A stretch of DNA of 52,770 nt, taken from NCBI RefSeq assembly GCF_018424695.1, contig NZ_QTNQ01000023.1, positions 1 to 52,770 on the forward strand, written 5' to 3'. Source of the DNA: Vannielia litorea (GTDB lineage: Bacteria > Pseudomonadota > Alphaproteobacteria > Rhodobacterales > Rhodobacteraceae). The number at the start of each line of letters is the position of its first letter. Position 1 is the first letter of the stretch. Shown here piece by piece: positions 51,877-52,770 of this stretch. The position numbers and the translations under genes were made by a program. The notes under the pieces were generated by a model, which saw only the letters and a program-made list of their open reading frames with translations, searched no databases and was not told where the DNA came from.

Positions 51877-52770
51877 TCAGCCCGCGATGAGCTCGCTTTG
51901 GCGCACAATCACCTCGGCCTGTTTGATCGAGGCGATGTCCACCAGCCGGCCCTTGTAGACGGTCGCGCCCGCGCCCTCCTTCTTGGCCTGCTCCATCGCG
52001 GCGAGGATCTCGCGGGCTTCGGCCACGGCCTCTTCGGAGGGGGTAAACACCTCGTTCGCCAGCGCCACCTGCTTGGGGTGAATCGCCCATTTGCCGACCA
52101 TCCCGAGCGTCGCCGAGCGCCGCGCCTGGGCGCGGTAGCCCTCGTCATCGGAGAAGTCGCCAAAGGGGCCGTCGACCGGCAGCACGCCGTGGGTGCGGCA
52201 GGCAGCCACGATGGCAGCTTGTGCCCAGTGCCATGGGTCTGAGTAATGCCGGGTTTCGCCGTGGAGCATGTAGTAATTCTCCTGCGTGCCGCCGATGCCG
52301 GTGGTTTGCATCCCCATGCTCGCGGCAAAGTCGGCCGCGCCCAGGCTCATCGCATCCATCCGGGGCGAGGCGGCGGCGATTTCCTCGACATGGGCGATGC
52401 CCGCGGCGCTTTCGATGATGACTTCGAAGCCGATGCGCTTACTGCGCCCCTCCGCGGCCTCAATCGCCGTCACCAGCGCATCAACGGCATATATATCGCC
52501 CGCGCAGCCGACCTTGGGGATCATGATCTGGTCGAGCCTTTCCGACGCGTTTTCAAGCAGATCCACCACGTCGCGATACCAGTAAGGCGTGTCGAGCCCA
52601 TTGATGCGCACCGAGAGCAGCTTGTTGCCCCAGTCCACGTCACCGATGGCAGCGATGATGTTGCGGCGAGCCTCTGCCTTGTCGTCGGGGGCCACCGAAT
52701 CCTCGAGATCGAGGTTGATCACATCGGCCTCGGAGGCGGCCATCTTCTCGAAGATCGCGGGGCGGGAGCC
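51877..52770 (-). CDS. mcl1: L-malyl-CoA/beta-methylmalyl-CoA lyase, 5' end cut by the window
   Basis: 297 codons are visible; about 20 N-terminal residues are missing beyond 52770. SRPAIFEKMAASEADVINLD, LEDSVAPDDKAEARRNIIAA, IESAAGIAHVEEIAA, SLGAADFAASMGMQTTGIGG, TQENYYMLHGETRHYSDPWH and VGKWAIHPKQVALANEVFTP are typical of the Mcl1 lyase of Rhodobacter. It cleaves malyl-CoA to acetyl-CoA and glyoxylate and also forms or cleaves beta-methylmalyl-CoA, as needed in the ethylmalonyl-CoA pathway. A related citrate-lyase-type enzyme is less likely. Confidence 0.93.
   Translation of the reverse strand, partial: GSRPAIFEKMAASEADVINLDLEDSVAPDDKAEARRNIIAAIGDVDWGNKLLSVRINGLDTPYWYRDVVDLLENASERLDQIMIPKVGCAGDIYAVDALVTAIEAAEGRSKRIGFEVIIESAAGIAHVEEIAAASPRMDAMSLGAADFAASMGMQTTGIGGTQENYYMLHGETRHYSDPWHWAQAAIVAACRTHGVLPVDGPFGDFSDDEGYRAQARRSATLGMVGKWAIHPKQVALANEVFTPSEEAVAEAREILAAMEQAKKEGAGATVYKGRLVDIASIKQAEVIVRQSELIAG

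Overview
The window is about 53 kb of high-GC DNA from an alphaproteobacterium. Gene content and order point to Rhodobacterales (Rhodobacter/Roseobacter group). The evidence is: an Fo ATP synthase operon atpI-atpB-atpE-b'-b with duplicated b subunits; the ffh ... rpsP-rimM-trmD-rplS-rpmE chain with a TrmD carrying a long N-terminal extension; ruvC-ruvA-ruvB-(unknown)-ybgC; ftsE-ftsX-plsC; DUF1244, DUF1127 and Hint_2 proteins; and a malyl-CoA lyase nearly identical in its visible motifs to the Rhodobacter Mcl1 protein. The last point suggests the ethylmalonyl-CoA pathway. I found no tRNA, rRNA, CRISPR array, transposase or phage gene. The species was not identified.

Layout. 1-9.0 kb: small membrane or unknown proteins, the Fo operon with its terminator, an ArsR and a LysR regulator, and an amidoligase/C26-peptidase pair. 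9.1-10.6 kb: three overlapping paralogous membrane proteins. 10.8-21.8 kb: a long same-strand block of translation and protein-export genes (ffh, aroQ-type chorismate mutase, rpsP, rimM, trmD, rplS, rpmE). Into this block are packed five tandem GNAT acetyltransferases, a sulfotransferase-like gene, small membrane genes, a VOC protein and one gene interrupted by an in-frame stop. 21.8-24.5 kb: a MarR regulator and an orphan histidine kinase. 24.5-28.6 kb (minus strand): ruvC, ruvA, a GIY-YIG nuclease gene fitted between ruvA and ruvB, ruvB, an unknown gene and ybgC. 28.9-43.8 kb: mscL, a GST, pheT and pheS separated by small genes, a glutaredoxin-membrane fusion, a Hint protein, rplT-rpmI, a dienelactone hydrolase, a LysE exporter, pyruvate kinase and an N-formylglutamate amidohydrolase. 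44.0-45.2 kb: a lower-GC two-gene cassette (DUF488 plus an unknown partner). 45.4-52.8 kb: DUF1244, a zinc-ribbon protein, ftsE-ftsX-plsC, a PPOX flavoprotein, accA, an AraC/GyrI-like regulator and the 3' part of mcl.

Most genes are tightly packed, with many ATGA/GTGA/TGATG overlaps that indicate translational coupling. The most notable non-coding signals are two repeat families at gene ends. One is a 72-bp element in three copies (6029, 16698, 49764) whose arms can pair in two alternative ways. The other is two clusters of three short perfect palindromes (24489-24576 and 51777-51873) between convergent genes, with stop codons lying inside palindromes. The best candidates for something undescribed are the DUF488 cassette, the GIY-YIG insertion in the ruv operon, the five-GNAT array and the 72-bp repeat.
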